A stretch of DNA of 43,335 bases from JBKEBQ01 sp047973225 (GCA_047973225.1 JBKEBQ010000018.1:1-43335); one strand, 5' to 3'. Counted from the stretch's first letter, positions 26,078-35,183 are shown. A program made the numbers and translations. Notes: generated from the letters alone by a model not told the origin.

Positions 26078-26104
26078 TAGACGATCGAAAACAAAAAAGG
26101 TTCC
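26078..26104 (-). promoter_or_regulatory. ECF-type promoter, site A (sigma gene)
   Basis: On the minus strand GGAACCTTTTTTG, 15 bases from GGAACC to CGTCTA. GGAAC at -35 and CGTC at -10 are the hallmark of ECF-dependent promoters. Its position about 27 bases before the sigma ATG implies positive autoregulation. Confidence 0.8.
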
Positions 26105-26151
26105 AAAAAAAAAACATTTTTTTCTGCGACCTTCTTATCAACATCTTTTTT

Positions 26152-26682
26152 TCATGGTGACACAACTAAAATATCTTTGGCTATAATGTCTTTTTTCGAG
26201 ACAGCACCAAACGATCGTGAATCTTTAGAAATCAAACGATTATCTCCTAAAACAAAGTATTCATCTTCGCCCAAAGTAATGGCCCCAAAATCACGGGTGA
26301 AGGAGAAAGCATTGTTCATAGTATGACTCGCGATATATTCTGCATTCAAAAACGGCTCTTCATACCATTCACCATTGATGTATAATTTTCCATCTTGATA
26401 AGAAACCGTTTCATCGGGAAGGGCAATAATTCGCTTCACAACCAAATCCATTTCCACATTTGCGATCACGACAAGATCAAAACGATTGATACTCCCTAAC
26501 CTAGCAGCCAATCGATTAGAGAGCGCATACGCTTCGTTCTTTAAAGTGGGCTCCATACTCTCTCCTTCAATTCTCACAGTTCGAAATACAAAACGGGTAA
26601 CAACAAAAGAAAGTATTATAAAAATCATTAAAACTCTCAAGATAAGCAAAATATATTCGTTTCTAATCTGTATTTTTTTCAT
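26152..26682 (-). CDS. lepB: Signal peptidase I
   Basis: A 176-residue type I signal peptidase with one N-terminal membrane helix (about 10-32). The nucleophile is Ser42 in GESMEPTL, the general base Lys83 in LVVKRIIALP, and LGDNR..SKDSRSFG is the C-terminal box. The Ser-Lys dyad marks the bacterial P-type, not the SipW ER type. AAAGGG precedes the ATG. Its position directly before the sigma and scaffold genes suggests it may process those exported proteins, though it could be the general peptidase. Confidence 0.93.
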   Translation of the reverse strand: MKKIQIRNEYILLILRVLMIFIILSFVVTRFVFRTVRIEGESMEPTLKNEAYALSNRLAARLGSINRFDLVVIANVEMDLVVKRIIALPDETVSYQDGKLYINGEWYEEPFLNAEYIASHTMNNAFSFTRDFGAITLGEDEYFVLGDNRLISKDSRSFGAVSKKDIIAKDILVVSP

Positions 26683-26854
26683 GATTCACCCTTTAAGAAA
26701 ATAGCCACGCTTTCTTCTCCATAATATACTTGATACAACAGCGATTCTATATAAAATATTGGCATAAAATTTATATATATTGTTGTGTTTTTTTAAATAA
26801 TAATGTGTAACTATTATAAGTAAAATATAATTTCCGTGTATAATATAAACATTA

Positions 26855-26901
26855 AAATGCGCATATGTCAAAAAAAATGCTTTTTTGACATATGCGCATT
26901 T
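26855..26901. terminator. 21-bp perfect hairpin, terminator of the AAC(3)-like operon
   Basis: AAATGCGCATATGTC plus six A pairs perfectly with its complement across a 5-base loop. On the minus strand the second arm ends in ATTTTAATG. It lies 20 bases after the stop of the AAC(3)-like gene. The remaining stretch to the lepB start (26683-26854) is AT-rich and holds only weak -10-like boxes. Confidence 0.75.
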
Positions 26902-26921
26902 ATCTATTTTCTCTATCTATT

Positions 26922-27743
26922 TCATATTTCTTCATCTGTATGTGTATAAAAAAACCCACTTGCCAATAACACCGCTTCCTTAGCATTAAACATACGACAA
27001 CGTGCTCTTCCTATATAGGTTTCATTGATGATTTGACGCTGTTTCATCATCTCCACAATTGCTTCTAAATGAAGTGGTTTTTGCATATAATCTAACATTG
27101 CTAAAAAGCTTCTTTTACCACTTCGCTCAAGTGGCGCATGCGTAATTTTAATGGGCATTATAGCACTTTTGTGTAAAGCATGTAAAAAGATGTCAGCATG
27201 ATCGTATTTCTCGCCCAACAGCAACACAAATCCATTCAATCCACTCAACTTGTCGAGTGGCGAGTCTTTTGCCAATGCAAAATGCAACGGCTGTCTATCG
27301 CAAATCAGTTTCGCATATTTTCCCCATGCAACAAACGATCGCGTCGGATGATTGCTGCGGTACACACCATCAAATAACATCATTTGATTTGCAAGCTCAT
27401 TATCGCTCACATTTAACTTCTTATGGAAAGGTGGCAACGCTTCACGCACCACTTCGATCTGATAAGGCTCAAATTGCTTTGCATTACAATCTAGCGGATC
27501 AAGATTATCCAAGGTGAAACTATTAGTTACAATTGTTCCTTCATATCCAACAACTTCTTGTAATGCTTCAATTAAAACACGATTCCCCCCACAAAGATAA
27601 GAATAATATTCCATTTTTGATTGCACATAAATGAGCATTCCCTTTCGAACACCCAAATCTTTAAAATGTGCAATCAAATCATCCTTGCTAATAAGATTCG
27701 CATTCATTAAAATTACGGAATTTGATAATATGTCGTTAGCCAT
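26922..27743 (-). CDS. AAC(3)/YokD-family N-acetyltransferase
   Basis: About 273 residues. The N-terminal DLIAHFKDLGVRKGMLIYVQSK and the later SNHPTRSFVAWGKYA are diagnostic of the aminoglycoside 3-N-acetyltransferase family. Chromosomal members often do not give aminoglycoside resistance, and the true substrate is unknown; resistance should not be assumed. The start is ATG 27743 with GAGGAG eight bases upstream, overlapping the preceding gene by about 30 bases. A later ATG (27707) just after that gene's stop has no ribosome site. Confidence 0.87.
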   Translation of the reverse strand: MANDILSNSVILMNANLISKDDLIAHFKDLGVRKGMLIYVQSKMEYYSYLCGGNRVLIEALQEVVGYEGTIVTNSFTLDNLDPLDCNAKQFEPYQIEVVREALPPFHKKLNVSDNELANQMMLFDGVYRSNHPTRSFVAWGKYAKLICDRQPLHFALAKDSPLDKLSGLNGFVLLLGEKYDHADIFLHALHKSAIMPIKITHAPLERSGKRSFLAMLDYMQKPLHLEAIVEMMKQRQIINETYIGRARCRMFNAKEAVLLASGFFYTHTDEEI

Positions 27744-28141
27744 GACTTCCACTCCTCAGGTCGCAGTGAGTATTCATAAGCACTCACTACGCTTCCATTT
27801 TTAATATACAAAAGAATTGGCCACGATGAATACTGCGTATCATTTACATATACGCGTAATTGGCTTTGCAAATCTTCATCTTCGGCAATATCTTCATAAT
27901 CAAATATATATAAATCAATCCCTTGTTCATCTAACACTGGCATGATTTCTTCTTTTAACCCTTTACATGCATAACAACTATCATCATTGCCATAAGAAAT
28001 CATCAACAAAAAAGTGTTATCTACACCCGTTATTTTGGCAATCATTTCCGTAAAAGTAACATTTATAACACCCCTTTCTTTTGCGGAAGGTGCACATGCC
28101 ACAAGAACACTCAAACATACCATTAACCATAATTTACGCAT
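27713..28141 (-). CDS. Thioredoxin-like lipoprotein
   Basis: 142 residues with lipobox LVAC (Cys16). A thioredoxin-like pattern follows: FLLMISYGNDDSCYACKGL with a CYAC redox motif, then a YIFDYED strand and SSWPILLYIKNG, where the Trp-Pro corresponds to the cis-Pro loop. It is similar in form to bacteriocin-accessory/thiol-exchange proteins. It probably acts in thiol redox at the outer face of the membrane. Its end overlaps the AAC(3)-like gene. Confidence 0.78.
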   Translation of the reverse strand: MRKLWLMVCLSVLVACAPSAKERGVINVTFTEMIAKITGVDNTFLLMISYGNDDSCYACKGLKEEIMPVLDEQGIDLYIFDYEDIAEDEDLQSQLRVYVNDTQYSSWPILLYIKNGSVVSAYEYSLRPEEWKSWLTTYYQIP

Positions 28142-28158
28142 TGGTTCACCTCTTTTAC

Positions 28159-28626
28159 TTATCTTCCACTACCATGAGCCAAACGACTCGCAGCACTAGC
28201 TGCAATAGCGCCTACAATATCATCTAAAAACACATGACAATGCGCTATATCGTCATTTAGTTTTTCAATAATTCCGAATTTATCGCGATCAATAAAACCA
28301 TAATTGGTGAGTGCTATGGAGCCATACAAATTACAAATTCCATAAGCCAACACTTCATCAATTCCATAAAGCGATTCATCCTGATTTAAAATATCTTCCA
28401 ATTCTTTATCACACAGCACATGCTCTTCACTCATTTTATCCAAGCACACACCTGTGATAATGGCATGTTGTACTTCTCTTTTACCAATCACATTAATCAC
28501 GGCATCCCGTATTTCTTGTTCACTAATGCCCTGTAGGTGATTTTTTTGTAAATAAATGACACAATCTACAATATCTTGGATATGAACTCCTCGCTCTTCT
28601 AATAATCGAATACATTTTTCAAACAT
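28159..28626 (-). CDS. Phosphatidylglycerophosphatase A-like protein (YutG type)
   Basis: 155 residues. The C-terminal two thirds match PgpA: GIDEVLAYGICNLYGSIAL, NYGFIDRDKFGIIEKLND and FLDDIVGAIAASAASRLAH. The N-terminal helical part (MFEKCIRLLEERGV) is the extension seen in Gram-positive members. It lacks the membrane helices of proteobacterial PgpA, as YutG does, and may dephosphorylate phosphatidylglycerophosphate or a soluble analogue. Start ATG 28626 has AAGGAG six bases upstream; the earlier ATG (28641) lies before that site. Confidence 0.85.
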   Translation of the reverse strand: MFEKCIRLLEERGVHIQDIVDCVIYLQKNHLQGISEQEIRDAVINVIGKREVQHAIITGVCLDKMSEEHVLCDKELEDILNQDESLYGIDEVLAYGICNLYGSIALTNYGFIDRDKFGIIEKLNDDIAHCHVFLDDIVGAIAASAASRLAHGSGR

Positions 28627-28641
28627 CCCATTCTCCTTCAT

Positions 28642-29178
28642 TTATACATGTCTACATTTATCAATGCGTATGATATAGGGCGCATTCTTACGATTGAGTA
28701 GACATATTTTACTGACATCATAATCATAATTTGGCAATTGCTCACAAAACGCTTCCACTGCACACGCCTCTTGATATCCTTGTGCAAAACCTGGATACAC
28801 AACAATCACTATTCGTCCATATGCACGCAAATGCAAAAGCGCTTTAGCAAGTGTCTTGTTTACCGTTTTTGCGTTCGTCGTAATTGTTTTGTCAGAGTGC
28901 GGCAAATATCCTAAATTAAAAATACCAACATCAAATTCTTCTACATACACATCAAAATGTTCATGAGAACACAAATGATATGTAACATTTTTTAAAAACC
29001 GACACTTTTCTTTGGTTTTCTCAATTGCAATTGCTTGTACATCAAAAGCGTGAACTACTTGGAAATGGTGAGCCAAATGAAAAGTATCAAATCCTCGCCC
29101 ACACGTGAAATCAATCGCAAGTTTACGCTTATCTACCGCACACAAAATGGCGAGTGCTTCTTGTGTTATTTTATACAT
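28642..29178 (-). CDS. mnmM: tRNA mnm5s2U methyltransferase family protein (MnmM/YtqB)
   Basis: 178-residue SAM-dependent methyltransferase. FTCGRGFDTFHLAHHF is motif I; NLGYLPHSDKTITTNAKTV is the block typical of YtqB; and GRIVIVVYPGFAQGYQEA completes the pattern. In Bacillus subtilis and relatives this family adds the final methyl of mnm5s2U in tRNA. First gene of the four-gene unit running to the AAC(3)-like gene; ribosome site GGGAAAG is modest. Confidence 0.87.
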   Translation of the reverse strand: MYKITQEALAILCAVDKRKLAIDFTCGRGFDTFHLAHHFQVVHAFDVQAIAIEKTKEKCRFLKNVTYHLCSHEHFDVYVEEFDVGIFNLGYLPHSDKTITTNAKTVNKTLAKALLHLRAYGRIVIVVYPGFAQGYQEACAVEAFCEQLPNYDYDVSKICLLNRKNAPYIIRIDKCRHV

Positions 29179-29241
29179 CTATCTTTCCCATCATGTCTTC
29201 CGTTGCCTCGCATTTCAAAAAGTTCTTATCGCTTCGTTTCT

Positions 29242-29250
29242 ATTATAGCA
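29242..29250 (-). promoter_or_regulatory. Extended -10 promoter of the mnmM operon
   Basis: TGCTATAAT on the minus strand in the gap after luxS; the -35 is weak, as is common with an extended -10. Confidence 0.6.
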
Positions 29251-29276
29251 CTTTATCAAAAAAACAAATAGAATAA

Positions 29277-29756
29277 CTATTGAGGGTAATGCAATCTACT
29301 ACCATCCATAAAAAGCAATACCTCTTCATAAAATTTTTTGGCTTCATACTTGGCAGCCATAAGATTCAAATCCAAATAATTTCCACAAGAATACGCATCG
29401 CCACCAAAAATTTCGCCATCATAGTCCTTCATAAAACAAAACAGTTCCTTGACAAGTCCGAGTATATCCTCACTTTCCATATCGCCTTTAAAAATTGCAT
29501 AAAACCCTGTTCGACATCCCATCGGTCCAAAATAAATAATCTTTGCTTGATAAAGCGGATGATTACGTAAAAATGTAGCGCCTAAATGTTCCAATGTGTG
29601 TAGTTCTGCGGTATTCATCACAGGCTCACAATTGGGCTTTTTCATGCGGATATCAAAGGTGGTAAGTGTATCTTGTTGCAGTGTATCTTTACGTGATACA
29701 TAAACACCGCGCTTTAGCAAAGTATGATCTACTTCAAAACTTTCAATTTTCTTCAT
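29277..29756 (-). CDS. luxS: S-ribosylhomocysteine lyase
   Basis: Splits S-ribosylhomocysteine into homocysteine and DPD, the autoinducer-2 precursor. 159 residues with metal ligands His53 and His57 in HTLEH and Cys124 in YSCGNY, and catalytic Cys81 in GPMGCRTG. All key residues are present. Its GGAG overlaps the stop of the YdcF-like gene nine bases upstream, so the two are co-transcribed. No pfs/mtnN is nearby. Confidence 0.97.
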   Translation of the reverse strand: MKKIESFEVDHTLLKRGVYVSRKDTLQQDTLTTFDIRMKKPNCEPVMNTAELHTLEHLGATFLRNHPLYQAKIIYFGPMGCRTGFYAIFKGDMESEDILGLVKELFCFMKDYDGEIFGGDAYSCGNYLDLNLMAAKYEAKKFYEEVLLFMDGSRLHYPQ

Positions 29757-29765
29757 TGGTTCTCC

Positions 29766-30815
29766 TTATAGAAGTTCTAAAAACTTCGCTATCATAAATA
29801 TTAAAAATGCGAGTGATAAGATAATGATGTGAACCTGTTTGTACATGTACACAATTGCTACATATTCACGAATCAAAGCATTTGCCCAAAAGTAAAATGG
29901 CGTTTTTGTACCAATCCCTTGTGCCTTCAACCCAACCTTTTTGGCATAAATACTTGCGCGAAAAACATGATAATTGCTCGTTGTAAAAATTACTTTATAA
30001 CCAAAAGGAAACTGCGCATCCAAAAGTTGCTTTGCATTTTTCATATTTTCGTATGTCGTAGTAGATGTCTCTTCTAATAAAATATGTTCTTTTACGATGC
30101 CTACATACATTGCGTAATCACGCATGGCATGTGCTTCACTTACATCTTCATCCCCTCCCTTTCCTCCTGTGAATACAAGAAAAGGGATTTTAGGATTTCG
30201 TTTCTTAGCGCATTGTTTATCATAAAAATGAATGGCTCGATCAATGCGTTTTTGTAACAACGGAGGGGCAAAACGTTTTTGCATTAACCCGCTCCCCAAT
30301 ACGATAATGGCATCTTTATTGCTTCTAGGGCGATACACCTGATACATAAAAGAAGACAGAAGAAACGTGAAGAAAATAAACATAAAATATGCATACATAA
30401 TATATATAAATTCCACGATAATAACCACCTGCACATGCACATATTCCCGCCATGGAAAAAGCGCAAATGCTCCCAAAAGAATAACACTGAACGCCAAAAG
30501 AAAGCTTAATAAATTGCTGATGCGAAGCCCCTCACGTTTGATTAACTTTTTAGCACTGGTTAAAAGCGAAACCGTAAGTAAAAAAAATCCTAAAAAAGCC
30601 ATTGCCCCAAAACCTATAAGCATCATAGTATACACTTGATGAAAAAATACATTGTTAACATTTTTAACAATCAAATGAAATGATAGCACACTCGCAAACA
30701 AAACATTGCATATCAAAAACCCGTTCATGAGTTTTCGCCGGTCGTGTATCAATGAGATGAGTAATACCAACAAAGAAAGCACTGTATACCAATGAAAATA
30801 AAGACCTTGTTCCAT
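29766..30815 (-). CDS. YdcF/SanA-like DUF218 membrane protein
   Basis: About 349 residues. Four or five membrane helices fill the first 160 residues. The DUF218 domain (about 170-330) has DAIIVLGSGL, FTGGKGGDEDVSEAHAM, EETSTTTYENM and FTTSNYHVFRA, and a last helix lies at the C-terminus. Relatives act in envelope or peptidoglycan lipid-carrier homeostasis, but the reaction is unsettled. I start at ATG 30815 with GGTGG six bases upstream; ATG 30830 would lie almost at the transcript start given the TATAAT at 30842-30847. Confidence 0.87.
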   Translation of the reverse strand: MEQGLYFHWYTVLSLLVLLISLIHDRRKLMNGFLICNVLFASVLSFHLIVKNVNNVFFHQVYTMMLIGFGAMAFLGFFLLTVSLLTSAKKLIKREGLRISNLLSFLLAFSVILLGAFALFPWREYVHVQVVIIVEFIYIMYAYFMFIFFTFLLSSFMYQVYRPRSNKDAIIVLGSGLMQKRFAPPLLQKRIDRAIHFYDKQCAKKRNPKIPFLVFTGGKGGDEDVSEAHAMRDYAMYVGIVKEHILLEETSTTTYENMKNAKQLLDAQFPFGYKVIFTTSNYHVFRASIYAKKVGLKAQGIGTKTPFYFWANALIREYVAIVYMYKQVHIIILSLAFLIFMIAKFLELL

Positions 30816-30841
30816 ATAAAGCCACCACATTTCTAAATTTT

Positions 30842-30850
30842 ATTATAGCA
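30842..30850 (-). promoter_or_regulatory. Extended -10 promoter of the ydcF-luxS unit
   Basis: TGCTATAAT on the minus strand, followed by a leader of about 20 bases; no clear -35. Confidence 0.6.
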
Positions 30851-30877
30851 TGTAACAACATGAAAAAATATACTATT

Positions 30878-31657
30878 TCATATCTTGTTCGCTAAAGTAT
30901 CCAATTCTGTTTGACTCATGTAACGCCATTCTCCCACTTGTAAATCCGCCAACAACAAATGCATAATACGGACTCTTTTTAACTTAACAACACGATACCC
31001 AAGCTCACTACACATGCGCCTAATTTGACGATTGAGTCCTTGCGTTAACACAATCTTAAAGGTTCGTGCATCTACGGCAACAATACTGCACTTCTTGGTC
31101 GTTTCACGGGTGTTAAAGCGGGTATTGGTAATTTCAACACCTTCGCTCATTGCCTTTATAAACGCTTGCTCTATATCTTTGTGTACACGTACAACATATT
31201 CTTTTTCATGATTGTTTTCACTACGCAAAATCTTATTAACAATATCGCCATCACTGCTGAGCAACAATAGACCAGACGAGTCTTTATCCAGCCGCCCAAT
31301 CGGAAAAATTCGTTTTGGATAGTCCATGAAATCAGCAAGGTTCCCCGCTACATTATGCTCTAGTGTACAGGTGATTCCACGTGGTTTATGTAAAATAATG
31401 TACACATGCTTTTGGCTAAAAGTAATTTTTTTATCATCTACAAAAACACTTTGCCCAAAAGATACTTTACTTCCTTTTTCGGCGATTTCATGATCAATTT
31501 TTACACGCTTTGCCTCAATCAATGTATCTGCTACTCTGCGAGAACAATGCCCTGAAGCACTCAAATATTTATTAATTCTAAGCGTATCTTGCACTTTGCG
31601 ATCAAATGTTTGTTCCTGTGTTTCCTCACCGGCACCTCGTTGGTATGCTTTTCTCAT
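30878..31657 (-). CDS. 23S rRNA pseudouridine synthase, RluF-like
   Basis: 259 residues. A basic N-terminus precedes an S4 RNA-binding domain (about 26-75, LRINKYLSASGHCSRR). The RsuA/RluB/RluF catalytic domain has FPIGRLDKDSSGL with catalytic Asp124, then HEKEYVVRVHK and QGLNRQIRRMC. The sequence HKPRGITCT and overall pattern favour RluF (U2604 in E. coli 23S rRNA) over RluB, but the target is not certain. AAGGAG is seven bases before the ATG. Confidence 0.9.
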   Translation of the reverse strand: MRKAYQRGAGEETQEQTFDRKVQDTLRINKYLSASGHCSRRVADTLIEAKRVKIDHEIAEKGSKVSFGQSVFVDDKKITFSQKHVYIILHKPRGITCTLEHNVAGNLADFMDYPKRIFPIGRLDKDSSGLLLLSSDGDIVNKILRSENNHEKEYVVRVHKDIEQAFIKAMSEGVEITNTRFNTRETTKKCSIVAVDARTFKIVLTQGLNRQIRRMCSELGYRVVKLKRVRIMHLLLADLQVGEWRYMSQTELDTLANKI

Positions 31658-31711
31658 TCATAAACTCCTTATCCCTTTTATCTTTGGCATAGTTTTCTTT
31701 GTATTATGTAT

Positions 31712-31720
31712 ATTCTAGCA
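31712..31720 (-). promoter_or_regulatory. Extended -10 promoter of the RluF-like gene
   Basis: TGCTAGAAT on the minus strand; GTGCAA 17 bases upstream is a poor -35. Confidence 0.45.
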
Positions 31721-31810
31721 AATATCACTTTTATTTGCACGAAGATAATTTTGTATTTCGCTTCTGATTTTCTTAGCATATATGTATTTTTTCATGCCAA
31801 ATATTCCATT

Positions 31811-31842
31811 AAAAAAGAGGGGCTTTTTTTTGCTCCTCTTTT
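31811..31842 (-). terminator. Terminator of the DUF5107-TPR gene
   Basis: On the minus strand an AAAGAGGAGC / GCCCCTCTTT stem (one mismatch) with an A8 loop and TTTTTT after it. It is 17 bases past the stop. It is nearly symmetric and could work both ways. Confidence 0.8.
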
Positions 31843-31858
31843 CATTATCACACATGTT

Positions 31859-34800
31859 TCATATTTTTTTATACAACGCTTGTTTCGCCATATGTGCATA
31901 TAACATAGCACCTTGATGATGCACATCATATGCTAACACTTTTTCAAAGTTCATTTGCGCTTTTCCATACTCCTTTAAACCTAAGTTCCCCAAACCCATA
32001 ACGTAATAACAATGCGCTTGTTGACGCTTGTTTAAATCTTCTTCAAAGATTAAAAAATCAGGTAGTGATACCGCAAAATAATCAATTTCAAAGGGATCAT
32101 GAAGATGGTATTCTCCATAATCAATAAGACTATGAAATCTTGCTTTGGCACACTTTTTATGTTGCAACTTTGCTTCTGCTAAGCCTTGAAATAAAATCAT
32201 ATCGGCTGGCTGATCATAATAATATAACATCCCCGCTACCTCTTGCGCTCCTAGAGTTGCTAAATAGTAGGATGTTAGCATTTCTTCCTCTTGCATCAAA
32301 TGCTCATTCACAAGTCCTAGATAGTAGTAGATATGATTATCTTTTGTTCCTTCTAGTTTTCCTTCTCCTAAATTATCTGGATAACACAACGCTTTTTTTA
32401 GCAACACTTTGGCTTGTTCATATTGTGCTTTTTCAATCTCTACTTTGGCTTGTTCCAAAAGGGAAATCTTATACTGCATCGCAACTCTTCCCTCAGCCCC
32501 TTCCCAAACTCTAAATTCATGTTCCATAATCGCTTGATATGCCTCTTCATGCTTATTTACGATATTCAAAACGGTAATATATTCTAAATATAAATCGTCC
32601 CGTTCTTTGAGCATATACGCATGCTTTTTAAAATTTTCTAGACGGCTTGTGGCAGCCATTCCGATCTTTTTATACAATTGATCCAACTCGAAAAAGACAC
32701 GTGCATCCTGTGGATCCAAAGCAAAGGCTTTTTCCATATGTTCTTTTGCCTGATCTATCTTGTTGGCTTTGTTATAATAACCCAATGCAAGATTGCGATG
32801 AACGGTGGCAAACTGTGCATCGATCGCAATTGATTGTTCCCACAGCGGAATTGCCTTTTCAAATTGCAACTTATCATAGTATAGATTGCCCAAATAATAT
32901 AATGCTTTGGCGTCATATTCATTACTCACGATCGCATCTTCTAAGACTGCAATGTCTTCTAGCTTATTAGGAAAGGTATAGTTTGGTGCCAATCTAGCTG
33001 CCATGTTGTATTCCCATAAAGCGGTTTCGATATTCTTTAGTTTTTTATAATAATATCCTTTATAGTAATGCAACAATGGTTTTTCACTCTGGCACTCATC
33101 AAGCACCTTAATCGCTTCCATAAAACATCCACATTGGGCATAATCTCGTGCGACCATCAAATAGTTTTCATGAAACCCGCGCATTCTATCTTGGGTTGAT
33201 ACTTGCTTATCTTGATATGTTTCTTCAAACAACGACAAAAAATCAAATGGGTCAATTTCTAGATTTTTTTGAATCCAAAGCCTTGCTTCTTCTTGTAATC
33301 CTAGCTTTCTTAACACAATCGCCTTCAATCCTCTGGCTTTGATATTATGGGTGTTTTTAATCAATGCCTTTTCCACAAGCATATAAGCTTTATCGAAGTC
33401 TTTTTGGATACTGGCAATGAGTGCTAAATAATAAAATGACATTTCTTGTTGCTCATTTGACCAGGTCGCTTTAAAAAATGCATCATATGCTTCATCGTAT
33501 ATTTCTTGCAAAAACAAAGATACACCCAAATTGTAATAAGGCTCACTGTTATATGGATTGGGATTGCGTTTGGTGAGTCTTTCGATCGCCGTTAAAAAAT
33601 GATGTTGTGCTTGCTTTAACCTGCCTCTTCGCATTAGCAGCAGTCCATACGCATTGTTAATTCTTGTGTCCCCTGGATCACGCTTTAAACCTTCTAGATA
33701 ATATGGATCTGCTAGAAAGGTCGCATGTCGATATTGTTCAATGTGCTGCGCAGAAAGATACAGTTCTTCGTTGCTCATAATTTTTTCTGGGGCTTCTACA
33801 GCTTGGGCAGATTGTGCCAATTTGGGCATTCCTGGATCTTCTGCCTGATATTCTACGAGTACTTTATCTTTTGATGAAATCACAACTCTAATATCAAATT
33901 TGCTGTTGGCATCATATGTCACGGTTTTTTTATATACATTATTTGGAGAAATATTTATGTTTTCGATAAAAACTTCTTGCCCTTTATCATACACACACAC
34001 CTTCGCGTCTGTATACACACTCGTTGCATAAGCAATGATTTGTATTTCTTTGCGTTCGATAACCTCAAGATTCACCATCGCATGTATGCTTGCATTCTTA
34101 ACTTCACCAACCATTTTGTATGGCATAAAATACTGTTTAAAGCTTTTCTCCTCATATGGCTTTAGCCATGTAAAATCTGGTTGGTTATCTGTATAAACCC
34201 CCGTCATCAATTCAATATAGGGTCCGTCTTCATCCGTCAAGTTGTGATCCCACGCCTTACCAAAGTCGCCACACCCCCATGTCCATTGCTTTTTTCCTGG
34301 CGAAATATGATGATCAGCAACATGCAAAATCCCCGCTTGTTTTCCATAGTCATATCCCCCCACAAAATCAAACTTTGACTTCTCTGCCATATACGATGTT
34401 GGAACAGGGATATTTTTATATCTTGAAATATCAACCCCTTCGCTATAATCGTGTTTATAGTAGGTACCACTGGCAATTGGGAAACGTGAAACATCACGTT
34501 TCCCATGGTCATATACGGAATGCACATCGGGCGGGAAAATGGACTGGGTATTTTCATTTACCGCCACTGCTGGGTTCGCCCACCATAAAAATGTTTGCGG
34601 AAAGGCCGTGCGATTATATACTTGGCCATGGATTTCAAGGTACGCCTTGTCAGGATATAGGGTAAATCCCGCCATGCCCTTGGTGCCATACATTTGGTCT
34701 ATGTCGTTCACAAACAATGTTTTACTACCATCGCGATTATGTTCCATTTTATAATCTACTCGCATAAAGGTTGTTGGTCGATGATGTTGTGGCCAATTAA

Positions 34801-35152
34801 ACTCAATACCTCCAGAAATCCAGGGTCCCAACAAGCCCACCAGTGCTGGTTTGATGACATGATTATAATACACAAAATCATAATCATTGGTTTTATCATA
34901 GGCTCTTTGAATCCTACCACCCAATTCTGGTAGAATCATGACCTTAATGTAATCATTTTCTAAAAAGATAGCTTCGTAATCCTTATCCTTTTTTTCGCGA
35001 TCAATCTTTTCACTTGTTGGATAGGGATATACCTTCCCACAACTCCCCTGATACACACGTTTTTCGAGAAACATCGGATTTTTATCTGCTTCTTTTACCT
35101 CATATGTAGGAATACTCACAATTTCTTTATAAATCTGTACTTCGCCCATCAT
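31859..35152 (-). CDS. DUF5107 and tetratricopeptide-repeat protein, carbohydrate-related
   Basis: 1,097 residues with no signal peptide, so cytoplasmic. The first ~330 residues are a DUF5107 domain, a galactose-mutarotase-like beta fold: MILPELGGRIQRAYDK, GPWISGGIEFNWPQHHRP and a WWANPAVAV block. A beta region follows (about 360-440), then from about 490 to the end a long array of TPR units (for example ALYYLGNLYYDKLQFEKAIP and ARVFFELDQLYKKIGM). AAAGGAG precedes the ATG. Divergent from an AraC regulator with an aldose epimerase beyond it, so it probably handles a sugar or oligosaccharide. The reaction is unknown. Confidence 0.85.
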   Translation of the reverse strand: MMGEVQIYKEIVSIPTYEVKEADKNPMFLEKRVYQGSCGKVYPYPTSEKIDREKKDKDYEAIFLENDYIKVMILPELGGRIQRAYDKTNDYDFVYYNHVIKPALVGLLGPWISGGIEFNWPQHHRPTTFMRVDYKMEHNRDGSKTLFVNDIDQMYGTKGMAGFTLYPDKAYLEIHGQVYNRTAFPQTFLWWANPAVAVNENTQSIFPPDVHSVYDHGKRDVSRFPIASGTYYKHDYSEGVDISRYKNIPVPTSYMAEKSKFDFVGGYDYGKQAGILHVADHHISPGKKQWTWGCGDFGKAWDHNLTDEDGPYIELMTGVYTDNQPDFTWLKPYEEKSFKQYFMPYKMVGEVKNASIHAMVNLEVIERKEIQIIAYATSVYTDAKVCVYDKGQEVFIENINISPNNVYKKTVTYDANSKFDIRVVISSKDKVLVEYQAEDPGMPKLAQSAQAVEAPEKIMSNEELYLSAQHIEQYRHATFLADPYYLEGLKRDPGDTRINNAYGLLLMRRGRLKQAQHHFLTAIERLTKRNPNPYNSEPYYNLGVSLFLQEIYDEAYDAFFKATWSNEQQEMSFYYLALIASIQKDFDKAYMLVEKALIKNTHNIKARGLKAIVLRKLGLQEEARLWIQKNLEIDPFDFLSLFEETYQDKQVSTQDRMRGFHENYLMVARDYAQCGCFMEAIKVLDECQSEKPLLHYYKGYYYKKLKNIETALWEYNMAARLAPNYTFPNKLEDIAVLEDAIVSNEYDAKALYYLGNLYYDKLQFEKAIPLWEQSIAIDAQFATVHRNLALGYYNKANKIDQAKEHMEKAFALDPQDARVFFELDQLYKKIGMAATSRLENFKKHAYMLKERDDLYLEYITVLNIVNKHEEAYQAIMEHEFRVWEGAEGRVAMQYKISLLEQAKVEIEKAQYEQAKVLLKKALCYPDNLGEGKLEGTKDNHIYYYLGLVNEHLMQEEEMLTSYYLATLGAQEVAGMLYYYDQPADMILFQGLAEAKLQHKKCAKARFHSLIDYGEYHLHDPFEIDYFAVSLPDFLIFEEDLNKRQQAHCYYVMGLGNLGLKEYGKAQMNFEKVLAYDVHHQGAMLYAHMAKQALYKKI

Positions 35153-35183
35153 AACGATCTCCTTTCATACAATACCTTCTTTC

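Noticed and set aside
31325..31350. A further GGTTCC resembling the ECF -35 box
   Set aside because: It lies inside the RluF-like coding region and has no CGTC element 15 bases away.
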